This document shows positions 17,518-27,328 of a stretch of DNA of 64,000 bases, piece by piece. The stretch spans positions 682,001 through 746,000 of the forward strand of contig NZ_BDCH01000012.1 in NCBI RefSeq assembly GCF_001613405.1, read 5' to 3'. Both the position numbers and the translations under genes were made by a program. Source of the DNA: Nocardia crassostreae. GTDB lineage: Bacteria; Actinomycetota; Actinomycetes; Mycobacteriales; Mycobacteriaceae. A model generated the notes under the pieces. The model saw only the letters and a program-made list of their open reading frames with translations. It had not been told where the DNA came from and ran no database searches. Positions within the stretch are counted from its first letter, which is position 1. Each line of letters starts with the position of its first letter.

Positions 17518-18969
17518 GCAGCCAACTTCCCGAACTCGTCGCGGCGGAGTCGGTGACCGCGTGGGACGGCGAATTCGATGTGGTGGTCGCCGGATTCGGC
17601 ATTGCGGGCGGCTGCGCCGCCGTGGAGGCGGCCGCCCGGGGCGCGCGTGCTGGTGCTGGAGAAGGCCGCGGTCGCGGGCGGCACCACGGCGCTCGACGGT
17701 GGGCATTTCTATCTCGGCGGCGGGACGGCGGTGCAACTCGCCACCGGGCACGAGGATTGCGCCGAGGAGATGTACCGGTATCTCGTCGCGGTGGCGCGGG
17801 ATCCCGAGCGCGACAAGATCCGCGCCTACTGCGAGGGCAGTGTCGAGCACTTCGGCTGGCTGGAGGGGCTCGGCTTCGAATTCGAGCGCAGCTACTATCC
17901 GGAGAAGGCGGTCATTCAGCCGGGCACCCAGGGGCTGATGTACACCGGCAACGAAAAGGTCTGGCCCTACCGGGAATCCGCCATTCCGGCCCCGCGCGGG
18001 CACAAGGTGCCGGTGCCCGGCGATACCCAGGGCGCGGCGCTGGTGATCGAACTGCTGGTGAAGCGGGCGGCGGCGCTGGGCGTCGAGGTGCGCTACGAGA
18101 CCGGCGTGACCAATCTCGTCACCGATGCCGAGGGAACCCTGATCGGGGTCAAATGGCGCAAACCCGGGAAAACCGGTGCGGTGCGGGCGACCTCGGTGGT
18201 GCTGGCCGCGGGCGGGTTCGTCATGAATACCGAGATGGTCGCCGCGCACGTGCCGTGGCTGGCGGAGAAGCCGTTCGTGCTCGGCACCACCCACGACGAC
18301 GGGCTCGGCATTCGCCTCGGGGTGTCGGCGGGGGCCGCTACCCGGAATATGGAGCAGGCGTTCGTGACCGCGCCGGTGTACCCGCCGTCGCGGCTGCTGA
18401 CCGGGATCATCGTCAATCGCGACGGTCGGCGGTTCGTCGCCGAGGATTCCTATCACGCGCGCACCTCGGCCTTCGTACTCGAACAGCCCGGGGCGGCAGC
18501 CTATTTGATCGTCGACTCGGCGCATATGGAGCGGCCCACGTTCCCGCTCGCGCCCTTCATCGACGGCTGGGAGACCGTCGCGGACATGGCCGCGGCGCTC
18601 GGAATGCCGACCGAGGCACTGCAATCCACTCTCGACCGGTACAACGACCACGCCGCCCGCGGCGAGGATCCGGACTTCCACAAGAGCGCGGAATGGCTGG
18701 AGCCGCAGGACGCGGGGCCGTGGGGCGCCTTCGACCTGGCCCTCGGCAAGGCGCTCTACGCGGGCTTCACCCTCGGCGGCCTGCGCACCTCGGTGGACGG
18801 AGAGGTATTGCGGGACAATGGCGCACCCATTCCCGGCCTGTACGCGGCGGGCGCGACGGCGGCGACGCTCGCCCAGGACGGCAAGGGCTATGCCAGCGGC
18901 ACCCAGCTCGGCGCGGGCTCGTTCTTCGGCCGCCGCGCCGGTCGTCACGCCGCCAGCCGCTCCAGCTGA
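17514..18969 (+). pseudogene. FAD-dependent oxidoreductase, fumarate reductase/3-ketosteroid dehydrogenase family (frameshifted)
   Basis: About 484 residues when repaired. GxGxxG-type FAD site DVVVAGFGIAGGCAAVEAA at residues about 20-40, then the frame breaks at GGGG 17638-17641. Reading on in the other frame gives ARVLVLEKAAVAGGTTAL, the expected continuation. The C-terminus has PIPGLYAAGATAATLAQDGKGYASGTQLG, the second FAD contact typical of FAD_binding_2 proteins. Loss of one G restores it. It is coupled to the VOC gene and its end overlaps the DUF4132-like fragment on the other strand. Confidence 0.8.
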
Positions 18970-19625
18970 CGCAGTAATTCGGAGGCGGCAATGGCATCCA
19001 GGACGCCGAAACGGCTGCTGTTGATCCGCACGGAGACGATGCGCTGCTCCTCGGCCTCGTACCGGTAGCCGCCCCGAAAGCCGGGATCGAGCGTGATCCG
19101 CACGCGGGTCAGCACGCCGAACGGGCGGCTGATATCCCCGTAGGACAGCTCCCAGCCGCGTTGCCGCAGCCCGTAGAGCCTGCGGGTGGGCACCGTGCGA
19201 TCCGCGAAGCACGGCAACTCGTCCGCGGCCGCCTCGGCGTCGGTGAATCGGTATACGCCGCGTTCCAGCTGTTCGAACGGTTGCAGCAGTTCGTAATCGG
19301 CGAACACCTCCCGCCACCGCTCGACCGCATCGCCCAGGTGCAGCGGATGCGCCACCCCGGTCAGCGCCTCCTCGGGGAGCGTGAAAGCCTGGTCGGCGGC
19401 ATCGGCGAGACTGCCGTCGGCATCGACGCGGAAGGCCCCGGTCACCGCGCCGTCGGCGTCGAACACCGCCCAGACCAGTTGCCGCACCAGCGGCCCCAGC
19501 GCCGGGTCCGCGATGAGGAGCGCGCGGTGCGCGCTCGCCCGCCAGCGGCGGCCGTCCAGCATGGCCGACTCCAAACGCCGGATCTGCTCGGTCGTCGCGG
19601 CCGTCCGCTTGCCTTCGGTCGTCAT
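18945..19625 (-). CDS. DUF4132 C-terminal domain as a stand-alone protein
   Basis: 226 residues from ATG 19625. The text DGRRWRASAHRALL, LVRQLVWAVFDADGAVTGAFRV, GVAHPLHLGDAVERWREVFADYELLQPFEQL corresponds to the end of DUF4132 proteins, which usually exceed 700 residues. Only this last domain is present and no remainder lies upstream, where the next gene starts at 19753 on the other strand. Either a domain used alone or a decayed remnant. Confidence 0.65.
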   Translation of the reverse strand: MTTEGKRTAATTEQIRRLESAMLDGRRWRASAHRALLIADPALGPLVRQLVWAVFDADGAVTGAFRVDADGSLADAADQAFTLPEEALTGVAHPLHLGDAVERWREVFADYELLQPFEQLERGVYRFTDAEAAADELPCFADRTVPTRRLYGLRQRGWELSYGDISRPFGVLTRVRITLDPGFRGGYRYEAEEQRIVSVRINSSRFGVLDAIAASELLRQLERLAA

Positions 19626-19752
19626 CTGCGCCTTTCGGGTCGACCTGTCCGATCTTGCCGGTTTCCACCGACAATTTCGTCGTCCGGCCGCGCTATGGTG
19701 CTTACGTCGCCTCGTTCGAGGCGCGGCCGCATGAACATTCAGGGGGAATGCC

Positions 19753-21881
19753 ATGGGTGTGGAACGCAGCGCCGGGGGTTGGCGCAGTGCGGTGCCGGCC
19801 ATGGTCCTGCTGCTCGTCGTGGCCTGCGGCGGCTCCAGTGCGGCCGCGGATCCGTTTCTGTGGCTGGAGGATTGGGACAGTCCGCGCGTGCAGACCTGGG
19901 TGGCCGCCGAGAACGCCAGGACGCTGGGCGTGCTGGAGCGGGATCCGCGCTACGCCGGGAATCTGGCCCAGGCCCTCGAATTGGGTGAGGCGCCCGATCG
20001 GCTGCCCATGCCGGAGTTCCAGGGTCGCATGGTCGGCAATTTCTGGCGGGACGACGCACACGAACGCGGTATCTGGCGGGAGACCACGGTCGCGGATTAC
20101 GAACAGCCGCAACCGGCGTGGACCACTCTGCTCGATCTCGACGCTCTGGCCCGGGCCGAGAACCGCAACTGGGTGTGGAAGGGGTTCAGCTTTCGCCGGT
20201 GACCCGCAAACGGTGCCTGGTGTTCCTGTCCGAGGGCGGGGAGGACGCGGTCACCGTCCGGGAATTCGACCGGGCCACCCGGGAATTCGTGGCCGACGGG
20301 TTCGTGCTGGAGCGGGGTAAGCAGTTCGTCTCGTGGACCGACGACGATGCGCTGCTGGTATCGCGGGAATGGTTGCCGGGGGAGAAGACCGTCTCGGGCT
20401 ACCCCTATGTCGTCAAGCGCTGGGAGCGCGGTCAATCGCTGGAGCAGGCGGTGGAGGTGCTGCGCGGGGATCCGGCCGACGGCCTGGCCACCGAACCGGT
20501 CCTGCTCGACGGCGGGAAACGCCGTCAGCTCAATCTGGTCGTCCGCCATTCCTCGTTCTACGACGCGCAGTTCGATCTGGTCGCGGAGGGGCGGACGGTG
20601 CGGCTGGCGTTGCCGCCCAAGGCCGATCTCGAGGGTCTGCTCGGCGATCGGGTGCTGGTCGCGCTGCGTCAGGATTGGACGACCGGCGGCGTCACCTTCA
20701 CCTCGGGATCGCTCATCTCGCTGAATGCCGACGAGATGATCTCGGCCCCGGACCGATTGCGGGCCACCGTGGTCTTCGCCCCGGGTCCGCGGGAGGCGTT
20801 GCAGAGCATCCTGACCACCCGCGATCGGCTCGTCGTGACCTCGCTCTCCGAGGTGCGCGGGCGGGCCACGGTCTACACCCCGGAGGCCGACGGCACCTGG
20901 TCGGCGGCGCCGATTCCCTCGCCGGACAATGCGACCGTCGGCGCCGAGGACGCGGACAGCCGGGGGGACACCGTCTATCTGTCGGTGACCTCGTTCCTCA
21001 CCCCGACCACGCTGTGGCGGCTCAATACCGCCGACGGTCGCTTGGATCCGGTGAAATCGGCATCGTCGCAGTTCGATTCGTCGCGATTCGTGGTGGATCA
21101 GCTCCAGGCCGGTTCGGCGGACGGCACACAGGTGCCGTACTTTCTGGTCCGCGCGGCCGATATGCCGTACGACGGCACGAATCCGACCATTCTCTACGGT
21201 TACGGCGGTTTCGGATCCTCCATCACGCCCACCTACGACGGTCTGCTCGGCCGACTATGGCTGGAACGCGGCGGCGTCTATGTCATCGCCAATATCCGCG
21301 GCGGCGGCGAATTCGGCCCGGCCTGGCACGAGGCCGCGCTGAAGACCAACCGGCAGCGCGCCTTCGACGACTTCACCGCGGTCGCCAAGGACCTCATCAT
21401 TCGCGATATCACCACGCCGCGGCATCTCGGCATTCAAGGCGGGTCCAATGGCGGCCTGCTCATGGGTGTCCAGCTGACCCGGCATCCGGCGCTGTGGAAT
21501 GCCGTGGACATCCAGGTGCCGCTGCTGGACATGGTGCGCTACGAGCAGATCGCGGCGGGCGCGTCCTGGGTGGGCGAATACGGGTCGGTGAACGATCCCG
21601 AGGAGCGCGGATTCCTCGAATCCATCTCCCCGTACGCGCAATTGCGGGACGGGGTGAAGTATCCGGAGCCCTTCATCTGGACCACCACCGAGGACGACCG
21701 CGTCGGTCCGCAGCACGCCCGCAAGTTCGCGGCCAAGCTCGCGGATCTGGGCAACCCGTACCTGTTCTACGAGGCCACCCAGGGCGGGCACGGCGCGGGC
21801 GCGAATATCGACGAGGAGGCGCACACCGCCGCGCTCGAATACACCTACTTCATGCGCCAGCTCATGTCCGAGCCGCGCTAG
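19753..21881 (+). pseudogene. Prolyl oligopeptidase family (S9) lipoprotein (frameshifted)
   Basis: About 709 residues when repaired. The signal ends LLLVVACGG (Cys25), so the enzyme is exported and lipidated. N-terminal DPFLWLEDWDSPRVQTWVAAEN starts the propeller. The frame breaks at GGGG 20181-20184, where one more G would join NWVWKG to VQLSPVTRKRCLVF. The catalytic Ser lies in GIQGGSNGGLLMG, Asp in TTEDDRVGPQHARKF, His in QGGHGAGA. It cleaves short Pro-containing peptides in this family. Ribosome site GGGGG precedes the ATG. Confidence 0.82.
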
Positions 21882-22507
21882 TCGGTGACGATCAGCGACA
21901 CCGCAAGGGGGACGAGCACTTCCACCAGATCGCTGATCGGCGGTCGCGGCTCGGACAGCAGCCACTCGTGGGCGAGCCCGTTGATGGCGCCGATGAGCGC
22001 GCTGCCCGCGAGTTCGGGATTCATCCGGGTGCGCGCGCCGGGTCCGGCGAGCGGGCCCAGGGCGGCCTGGATGACGGCGATCCAGATATGGCGGCGGGCC
22101 CGGCGATGTTCCTCCATGCGCTCGCTGACGCCGACCACCTCGACGAAGGCGACCTTGGCGCGGTGCGGATCCGAGCCGACCGAGCCCAGATAGGCGGTCA
22201 TGGCGCGGGTGACCTTCTCGGTGAGATCGGGATTGGGCGGCAGGTCGGTCAGGGCCTGCGCCAGCGCCGCCCCGGCCTCGTCCTGGATCCGGTCGTAGGC
22301 GGCGACCAGTACATCCTCGCGGGTGCTGAACTCCTCGTAGAACTGCCGTTTGGAGAGTCCCGCGGCGGCGCAGACATCCGACAGGGCGCAGTCGGCGTAG
22401 CCGCGCGCGCCGAAGATCTCGGTGGCGGCGTCCAGGAAACGCTCGCGGCGTTCGGCTTTCCGCTCGGTGACGGCGCGGCCGCCGTACTGTCTGCCGGTTA
22501 TCGTCAT
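21878..22507 (-). CDS. TetR-family transcriptional regulator
   Basis: 209 residues. Helix-turn-helix FLDAATEIFGARGYADCALSDVCAAAGLSKRQFYEEFSTREDVLVAA at about residues 24-70, then an all-helical ligand domain. Its stop overlaps the 3' end of the oligopeptidase by four bases and its start lies only eight bases from the end of the next TetR gene upstream, so the two TetR genes are probably co-transcribed. Confidence 0.85.
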   Translation of the reverse strand: MTITGRQYGGRAVTERKAERRERFLDAATEIFGARGYADCALSDVCAAAGLSKRQFYEEFSTREDVLVAAYDRIQDEAGAALAQALTDLPPNPDLTEKVTRAMTAYLGSVGSDPHRAKVAFVEVVGVSERMEEHRRARRHIWIAVIQAALGPLAGPGARTRMNPELAGSALIGAINGLAHEWLLSEPRPPISDLVEVLVPLAVSLIVTD

Positions 22508-22514
22508 GGTCCCG

Positions 22515-23144
22515 TCAACGGTAGTCGGGGTCGCCGTCCACTCGGCGACGGGGACGCAAACCGTCCAGCATGTAAGTAATGGTGTCGTCGAAGCGGCCCT
22601 CGATCTCGGCCTCCGAGACCAGCCCGGAACCGGCGAAGGACGCCAGGCCCTGCAGGGTGGCCAGCGCCGTCAGGCAGATATTGCGCGGATTCCCGGCGGC
22701 CACCTCACCGCGCTCCTTCCCGGCGACGATCATCTCGATGGGCGCGGCCAGGGTCCGGTTGACCACCTCGTCCATGGCGGGCGAGGGACTGTGCCTGCGC
22801 GCGAACATGACCGCCAGCAGGGCCGGATTGTCGATGGCGAAGCGCAGGTAGGCGCGGGCCATGCCGGTCAGCCGCTCCAGGAAACTGCCGCTGGCGGCCG
22901 CCTTTTCGATAATCCCCGCGAGCCGCTCGAATCCGGCCACCGCGAGCGCGTCCAGCAGCGCCTGCTTGTCCCGGAAGTGTCGGCTCGGCGCGGCGTGCGA
23001 GACCCCGGTATCGCGGGCCAGCTGCCGCAGCGACAGCCCGTCCACTCCGGCGCTGCGCAGGGTCGCCTCGGCGCTGCGCAGTAGTTCGGCCCGCAGATCG
23101 CCGTGGTGATAGGAGCGCGAACCGGCGCGACGTGCGATGGACAT
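22515..23144 (-). CDS. TetR-family transcriptional regulator
   Basis: 209 residues from ATG 23144. Starts YHHGDLRAELLRSAEATLRSAGVDGLSLRQLARDTGVSHAAPSRHFRDKQALLDA, a full helix-turn-helix, followed by a TetR_C ligand domain. Divergent from the YhgE/Pip-like membrane gene. The palindrome GACTAC-TTT-GTAGTC at 23187-23201 overlaps that gene's -35 box and is the likely target. Confidence 0.87.
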   Translation of the reverse strand: MSIARRAGSRSYHHGDLRAELLRSAEATLRSAGVDGLSLRQLARDTGVSHAAPSRHFRDKQALLDALAVAGFERLAGIIEKAAASGSFLERLTGMARAYLRFAIDNPALLAVMFARRHSPSPAMDEVVNRTLAAPIEMIVAGKERGEVAAGNPRNICLTALATLQGLASFAGSGLVSEAEIEGRFDDTITYMLDGLRPRRRVDGDPDYR

Positions 23145-23184
23145 GGTGAGTGCAGGATATCGGACACACTTTTCAATGTTGGCG

Positions 23185-23213
23185 TTGACTACTTTGTAGT
23201 CGGTGCCTACATT
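23185..23213 (+). promoter_or_regulatory. Promoter and palindromic operator of the YhgE/Pip-like gene
   Basis: -35 TTGACT (23185-23190), 17-base spacer, -10 TACATT (23208-23213). The perfect palindrome GACTAC-TTT-GTAGTC (23187-23201) overlaps the -35, so a bound repressor blocks transcription. The predicted start lies about 5-7 bases past the -10, just before ATG 23224. Confidence 0.65.
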
Positions 23214-23223
23214 GGCGAAGGCT

Positions 23224-24873
23224 ATGACTGACGAAAGCGTGCCCGCACCGAAAGACGGTGCACCCCAAAGCGAGAAGGGCAGTGCGGTGGTGGAGGAGAA
23301 CGGCAACGCGCCCCTGAAAAAGGACGGCGCATCCGTGGCGAGCGATGGTGCTCCCGTGGCCGAGGTCGAGGTATCCGCGCAGACCAGCGGTCCGCAGGCG
23401 GTGGCCGAACCGCCCGCGGTGGACAGCGCGCCCGCACCCGGGGTGGACAGCGCGCCTGCGCTCGCAGTGGAGAGTGCGCCCGCGGTGGAGAACGCGTCCG
23501 CGGTGGAGAACGCGTCCGCGGTGGAGAACGCGTCCGCGGTAGAGAGCACGCCCGCGCCCGAGGTGGACATTGCGCCCGCGGCCAACCCGCACGGACCGCG
23601 GGTGCCGCTGCGCGGTTGGGTCGCGCCGATCCTGGTGCTCACGGTGCTGGCGGCGCTCATGGGCACCATGTACCTGGGCTTCACCGCCGATCCGGACAGC
23701 AACCTGCACGATTTCCCGGTCGCCCTGGTCAATCAGGACGACGGCGATGTGGTGGACGGCAATCGGGTGAACATCGGCGAGCAGATCACCGAGGCGCTGG
23801 TCGCGCAGGTGCCCGCCGACAAGGTCGACCTGCGGCTGCTCGGCATGTCCGAAACGCATCGGCAGCTGCAGAACGGCGAGATCTACGGCGCCATCGTGAT
23901 TCCCAGCGACTTCTCCAAACGCCTGTCCATTCTCGGCGCGTCCGCGGTGGTGCCCGGTGAGGTGGAGCGACCGGTCATCACCGTGCACACCAATCCGCGG
24001 GCGGGCACGTATGCCGCGCAGATCGTGCAGCGCATCAGCAATCGCGCCATGACCGAGGTCGACACCACCGTGGGCAAGCAGCTCACCGAGCAGGTGCAGG
24101 CCAAGATCGGAGCCACCCAGCTCAGCGGCGCGGCGCGCCTGCAACTGGCGCAGCCGATCGATGTCGTGGTGAGCCCGTATCACCCGCTGCCCGCGGGCAC
24201 CGGGCAGGGACTGTCGGCTTTCTTCTACACGCTCGTGCTGCTGTTCTCCGGATTCAGTTGCGCGCTCATCATTCACACCATGGTCGACAATGTGCTCGGC
24301 TACGTGCCCGCCGAATACGGGCCCTGGTACCGGCATCTGCAGCCGGTGGCCATCAGCCGGTGGCGCACGCTGCTGGTGAAATGGGCCATGGCGGCGGTGA
24401 CCGCACCGCTGGTGTCCGGCGTCTTCCTCGGCGTGGCGACCCTGCTGGACATGTCGGTCGACCATCCGCTGCCGCTGTTCCTCTACGGCACCCTGGCCAT
24501 TGCCGCGGTCTCGGTGACCGGCCTGTCGGTGCTGGCGGCCTTCGGCTCGCTGGGCCTGCTGGTCAATATGATCGTGTTCGTGGTGCTGGGCCTGCCGTCC
24601 TCCTCGGGCAGCATTCCCATCGAGGTCACGCCCCGCTGGATCGCGGATCTGGCCGTCTTCGAGCCCATGCACCAGATGTATCTCGCGGTGCGCGCCCTGC
24701 TGTTCTTCGACGGGAATCTGGCGGCGGGGCTGAGCACCGGCATCTGGATGACCGTGCTGGGTATGGCCCTCGGCCTGCTCCTTGGCGCCATTGCCACCCA
24801 CACCTACGATCTGCGCGGGCTCTACCGTCTCGGCGTGTCGCACCGGCCGGTGAAATCCACCGCCACGGCGTGA
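23224..24873 (+). CDS. YhgE/Pip-like ABC-2-type membrane protein with Ala-rich repeat N-terminus
   Basis: 549 residues from ATG 23224; a GTG at 23203 lies upstream of the predicted -10 and is unlikely. Residues 1-120 are cytoplasmic, rich in Ala/Val/Glu/Pro, with repeats of VENASA. One helix (about 130-150) is followed by an extracytoplasmic YhgE/Pip domain with DFPVALVNQDDGDVVDGNRVNIG and IVIPSDFSKRL, then five or six C-terminal helices. The family includes phage-infection proteins and ABC-2 exporters; with a TetR partner, drug or lipid export is plausible. Confidence 0.75.
   Translation: MTDESVPAPKDGAPQSEKGSAVVEENGNAPLKKDGASVASDGAPVAEVEVSAQTSGPQAVAEPPAVDSAPAPGVDSAPALAVESAPAVENASAVENASAVENASAVESTPAPEVDIAPAANPHGPRVPLRGWVAPILVLTVLAALMGTMYLGFTADPDSNLHDFPVALVNQDDGDVVDGNRVNIGEQITEALVAQVPADKVDLRLLGMSETHRQLQNGEIYGAIVIPSDFSKRLSILGASAVVPGEVERPVITVHTNPRAGTYAAQIVQRISNRAMTEVDTTVGKQLTEQVQAKIGATQLSGAARLQLAQPIDVVVSPYHPLPAGTGQGLSAFFYTLVLLFSGFSCALIIHTMVDNVLGYVPAEYGPWYRHLQPVAISRWRTLLVKWAMAAVTAPLVSGVFLGVATLLDMSVDHPLPLFLYGTLAIAAVSVTGLSVLAAFGSLGLLVNMIVFVVLGLPSSSGSIPIEVTPRWIADLAVFEPMHQMYLAVRALLFFDGNLAAGLSTGIWMTVLGMALGLLLGAIATHTYDLRGLYRLGVSHRPVKSTATA
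23481..23552 (+). repeat. Tandem 18-base repeat encoding VENASA
   Basis: An 18-base unit, GCGGTGGAGAACGCGTCC, recurs about three and a half times in frame, giving VENASAVENASAVENASAVE in the disordered N-terminus. Copies are almost identical, so recent expansion by slippage is likely. Confidence 0.8.
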
Positions 24874-24967
24874 CTTTCGGCCCTGTTCGTTGTGCCCTTG
24901 TGACGGCGATACTGGCTGCGGGGCACCGAATTACACATCGCGACGCGACGATGGTGGGGTTCGTTCG

Positions 24968-25654
24968 ATGGCTTCTTCGCAGTTCGACCAACTGACAGGG
25001 CAGTTCCTGCACGCGGTGCGCGCCGCCGGTGGTGGCTTGCCGGCGGTGTGCGCGGCGTGCGTGCGGGTACTGCCGGTGCGCCGTGCCGCCATCCTGCTCG
25101 ACGAGCACGCCGCGGGCATACAACCCTGGTGCGCCAATGACGATTTCGCCCGGCGGGTGGAGACCGCGCAGGCCACGGTGGGGGAGGGTCCGGCGGTCTC
25201 CGCGGTGGTCGACGGCGTCCCGGTGCTGATCACCGATTTCGACGTCGACTGCGAACGCTGGCCCGGCTTCGCCGAAGCGCTCTCGGGCACACCGATATCC
25301 GGCTCCCTGCTGGCGGTGCCATTGCGGATGGGCGAAATCCGGGTGGGCGCGGTGGATCTGTATCGCGAGCCGCACGGGCAGCCGGGGCCGCGATTCCATG
25401 CGGCGGCCCTGCATATCGCCGATCTGGTCACGGCCAGCCTGGTGCTGGCCGCGGGCAATGCGGCCCGCCAGTGGGCGCAGCCCGCCAGCAGCCGGTGGAT
25501 CCATCAGGCGGCGGATATGACCAGCGCCGAACTCGGTATCGAGATGATCGACGCCTACGCCCGCCTGCGCGGATACGCCTTCCGGCACGGGCTTTCACTG
25601 GTGGAGGTGGCGCACGGGGTGGTGGACCGACGGGTGAGCATCGAACCCGAGTAG
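24968..25654 (+). CDS. GAF-ANTAR-type regulatory protein
   Basis: 228 residues from ATG 24968. Residues about 20-165 form a GAF sensor domain (VRRAAILLDEH, ATVGEGPAVSAV, LAVPLRMGEIRVGAVDLYREP). Residues about 178-225 (WIHQAADMTSAELGIEMIDAYARLRGYAFRHG, VAHGVV) read as a divergent ANTAR domain, an RNA hairpin-binding antiterminator fold. Such GAF-ANTAR proteins act at terminators in response to small ligands. It follows the YhgE-like gene with about 95 bases between, possibly in one transcript. Confidence 0.7.
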   Translation: MASSQFDQLTGQFLHAVRAAGGGLPAVCAACVRVLPVRRAAILLDEHAAGIQPWCANDDFARRVETAQATVGEGPAVSAVVDGVPVLITDFDVDCERWPGFAEALSGTPISGSLLAVPLRMGEIRVGAVDLYREPHGQPGPRFHAAALHIADLVTASLVLAAGNAARQWAQPASSRWIHQAADMTSAELGIEMIDAYARLRGYAFRHGLSLVEVAHGVVDRRVSIEPE

Positions 25655-25659
25655 CGCGC

Positions 25660-27222
25660 TCAGTGCGCGGAGGTGGCGGTGAAACCGCGCGGCACCAGGA
25701 TCACGGTGAGCACCGTGACCGTGAGGACCAGCCCCGCCGAGATCCACGAGGTGGTGGTGAGCGCGGAATCGTAGGCGTGCTGGGCGATCCGGAGAATTTG
25801 CGCGCCGGTCTCGCCGCCGATCTCGTGCGCCAGGTGGGCCGCGTCGCCGACCGATCCCCGTGCGGTGTCGAGTTGTTCGCCCGTCAGCGGCACATCGGTC
25901 ATATGGGAGGTGAACAGCCGCCCGTGGATGCTGCCCAGCAGCGCCACCCCGAGCCCGATGCCGAGTTCGTAGTTGGTCTCCTCCACCGCGCCCGCCTGCC
26001 CGGCGCGTTCGGGCGGCACGGCGGCCATCACCACCGCGGCCGCGGTGGTGATGGCAATGCCGTCGCCGATGCCCAGGCACACCAGGATGAACGCGACCAG
26101 CGGATAGGTGGTGGTCGGAATGGCCGCCAGCACAAGGAAACCCACGGCCAGCGCGCCGAGGGCGAACCCCATCAGCGGCCGCACGCCCACCCGCCGCAGC
26201 AGCCACGGCGTGGACAGCGAACCCAGCAGGGTGGCGATGGCGGCGGGTACGGTGCGCAGTCCGGCCTCCGAGGGCGTGTAGCCGTGAATGTATTGCAGCC
26301 ACAAGGAGATCAGGAACAGCGCCGCGCCGATGGCGAGCATGGCCAGCAGCGTGGCCAGCGCGGCGGCGGTGAAGGCGCGATTGCGGAACAGCCGCACATC
26401 CAGCAGCGGATCGGCGGAGCGCAGCTGCCGGTAGGCGAACAGCCCGAGCAGCGCGAACGCCGCCAGCAGGACGACCAGATCGAGTATGGCCGGATCGCCC
26501 TTGGCCACATGCTTGATGCCCCAGGCCAGGGCCACCACGCCGAGCACCGACAGCGCCGCGCTGAACCAGTCCAGGCCGCCCTGGGCGGGGGCCTTGTACT
26601 CCGGCAGTAGCCACAGGCCCGCCACCACGGTCACGACGACCACGGGCACGTTCAGCCAGAAGGCCGCCGACCAGCCGAACTGTTCCACCAGCATGCCGCC
26701 GACCAGCGGGCCGATGGCGGCGCCCGCTCCCGCGACGGAGGCCCAGATGCCGATGGCCAGGGTGCGCTCGCGATCGTCGCCGAAGATATTGCGAATGAGC
26801 GAGAGCGTGGACGGCATGACCATGGCGCCGCCGACGCCGAGCAGCGCCCGACCGGCGATGAGCTGCCAGGGCGTGTCCGCCGTGGCGGCGACCACCGAAG
26901 CCAGCCCGAACAAGACGAATCCGGCGATGAACAATCGCTTGCGCCCGTACCGGTCACCGATCGCGGCGCAGGTGATGAGCAGACCGCCGAGGATCAGCCC
27001 GTAGAGGTTGACGATCCACAGCTGTTCCATGGGGCTGGGATCCGTATGGTCGATGAGCGAGGGCAGCGCGACATTGAGGATGGTCGCGTCCATGGCGACC
27101 AGCAACAGGCTGGCGCACAGCACTGCGAGCATGGCCCAGCGCCCGCGCGGGCGGTGATGACTGTCGGAAGCGGCCGCATCTGATGGTGGTGAGAGGTGGT
27201 CGCTGCGACTGGCATCGGGCAA
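25660..27222 (-). CDS. MFS exporter, DHA2 family (SmvA/QacA-like), 14 membrane helices
   Basis: 520 residues. Motif A-like GDRYGRKRLF after helix 2, helix 1 LVAMDATILNVALPSL with the DHA2-type Asp, and the motif C region GAAIGPLVGGMLVEQFGW in helix 5. The C-terminal half keeps VEETNYELGIGLGVALLGSI, characteristic of quaternary-ammonium and multidrug exporters. It converges with the GAF-ANTAR gene. No regulator is adjacent. Confidence 0.87.
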   Translation of the reverse strand: MPDASRSDHLSPPSDAAASDSHHRPRGRWAMLAVLCASLLLVAMDATILNVALPSLIDHTDPSPMEQLWIVNLYGLILGGLLITCAAIGDRYGRKRLFIAGFVLFGLASVVAATADTPWQLIAGRALLGVGGAMVMPSTLSLIRNIFGDDRERTLAIGIWASVAGAGAAIGPLVGGMLVEQFGWSAAFWLNVPVVVVTVVAGLWLLPEYKAPAQGGLDWFSAALSVLGVVALAWGIKHVAKGDPAILDLVVLLAAFALLGLFAYRQLRSADPLLDVRLFRNRAFTAAALATLLAMLAIGAALFLISLWLQYIHGYTPSEAGLRTVPAAIATLLGSLSTPWLLRRVGVRPLMGFALGALAVGFLVLAAIPTTTYPLVAFILVCLGIGDGIAITTAAAVVMAAVPPERAGQAGAVEETNYELGIGLGVALLGSIHGRLFTSHMTDVPLTGEQLDTARGSVGDAAHLAHEIGGETGAQILRIAQHAYDSALTTTSWISAGLVLTVTVLTVILVPRGFTATSAH

Positions 27223-27328
27223 TTTGCACTCCTCGGACCGGCAATTGGCTAACAGTCGGCAATGCTTTTGTCAGCACAATAGCGCCGGTCCGCGAGCGCG
27301 GTGAGATCCGCGCGGGCTCCAGTGGCGA

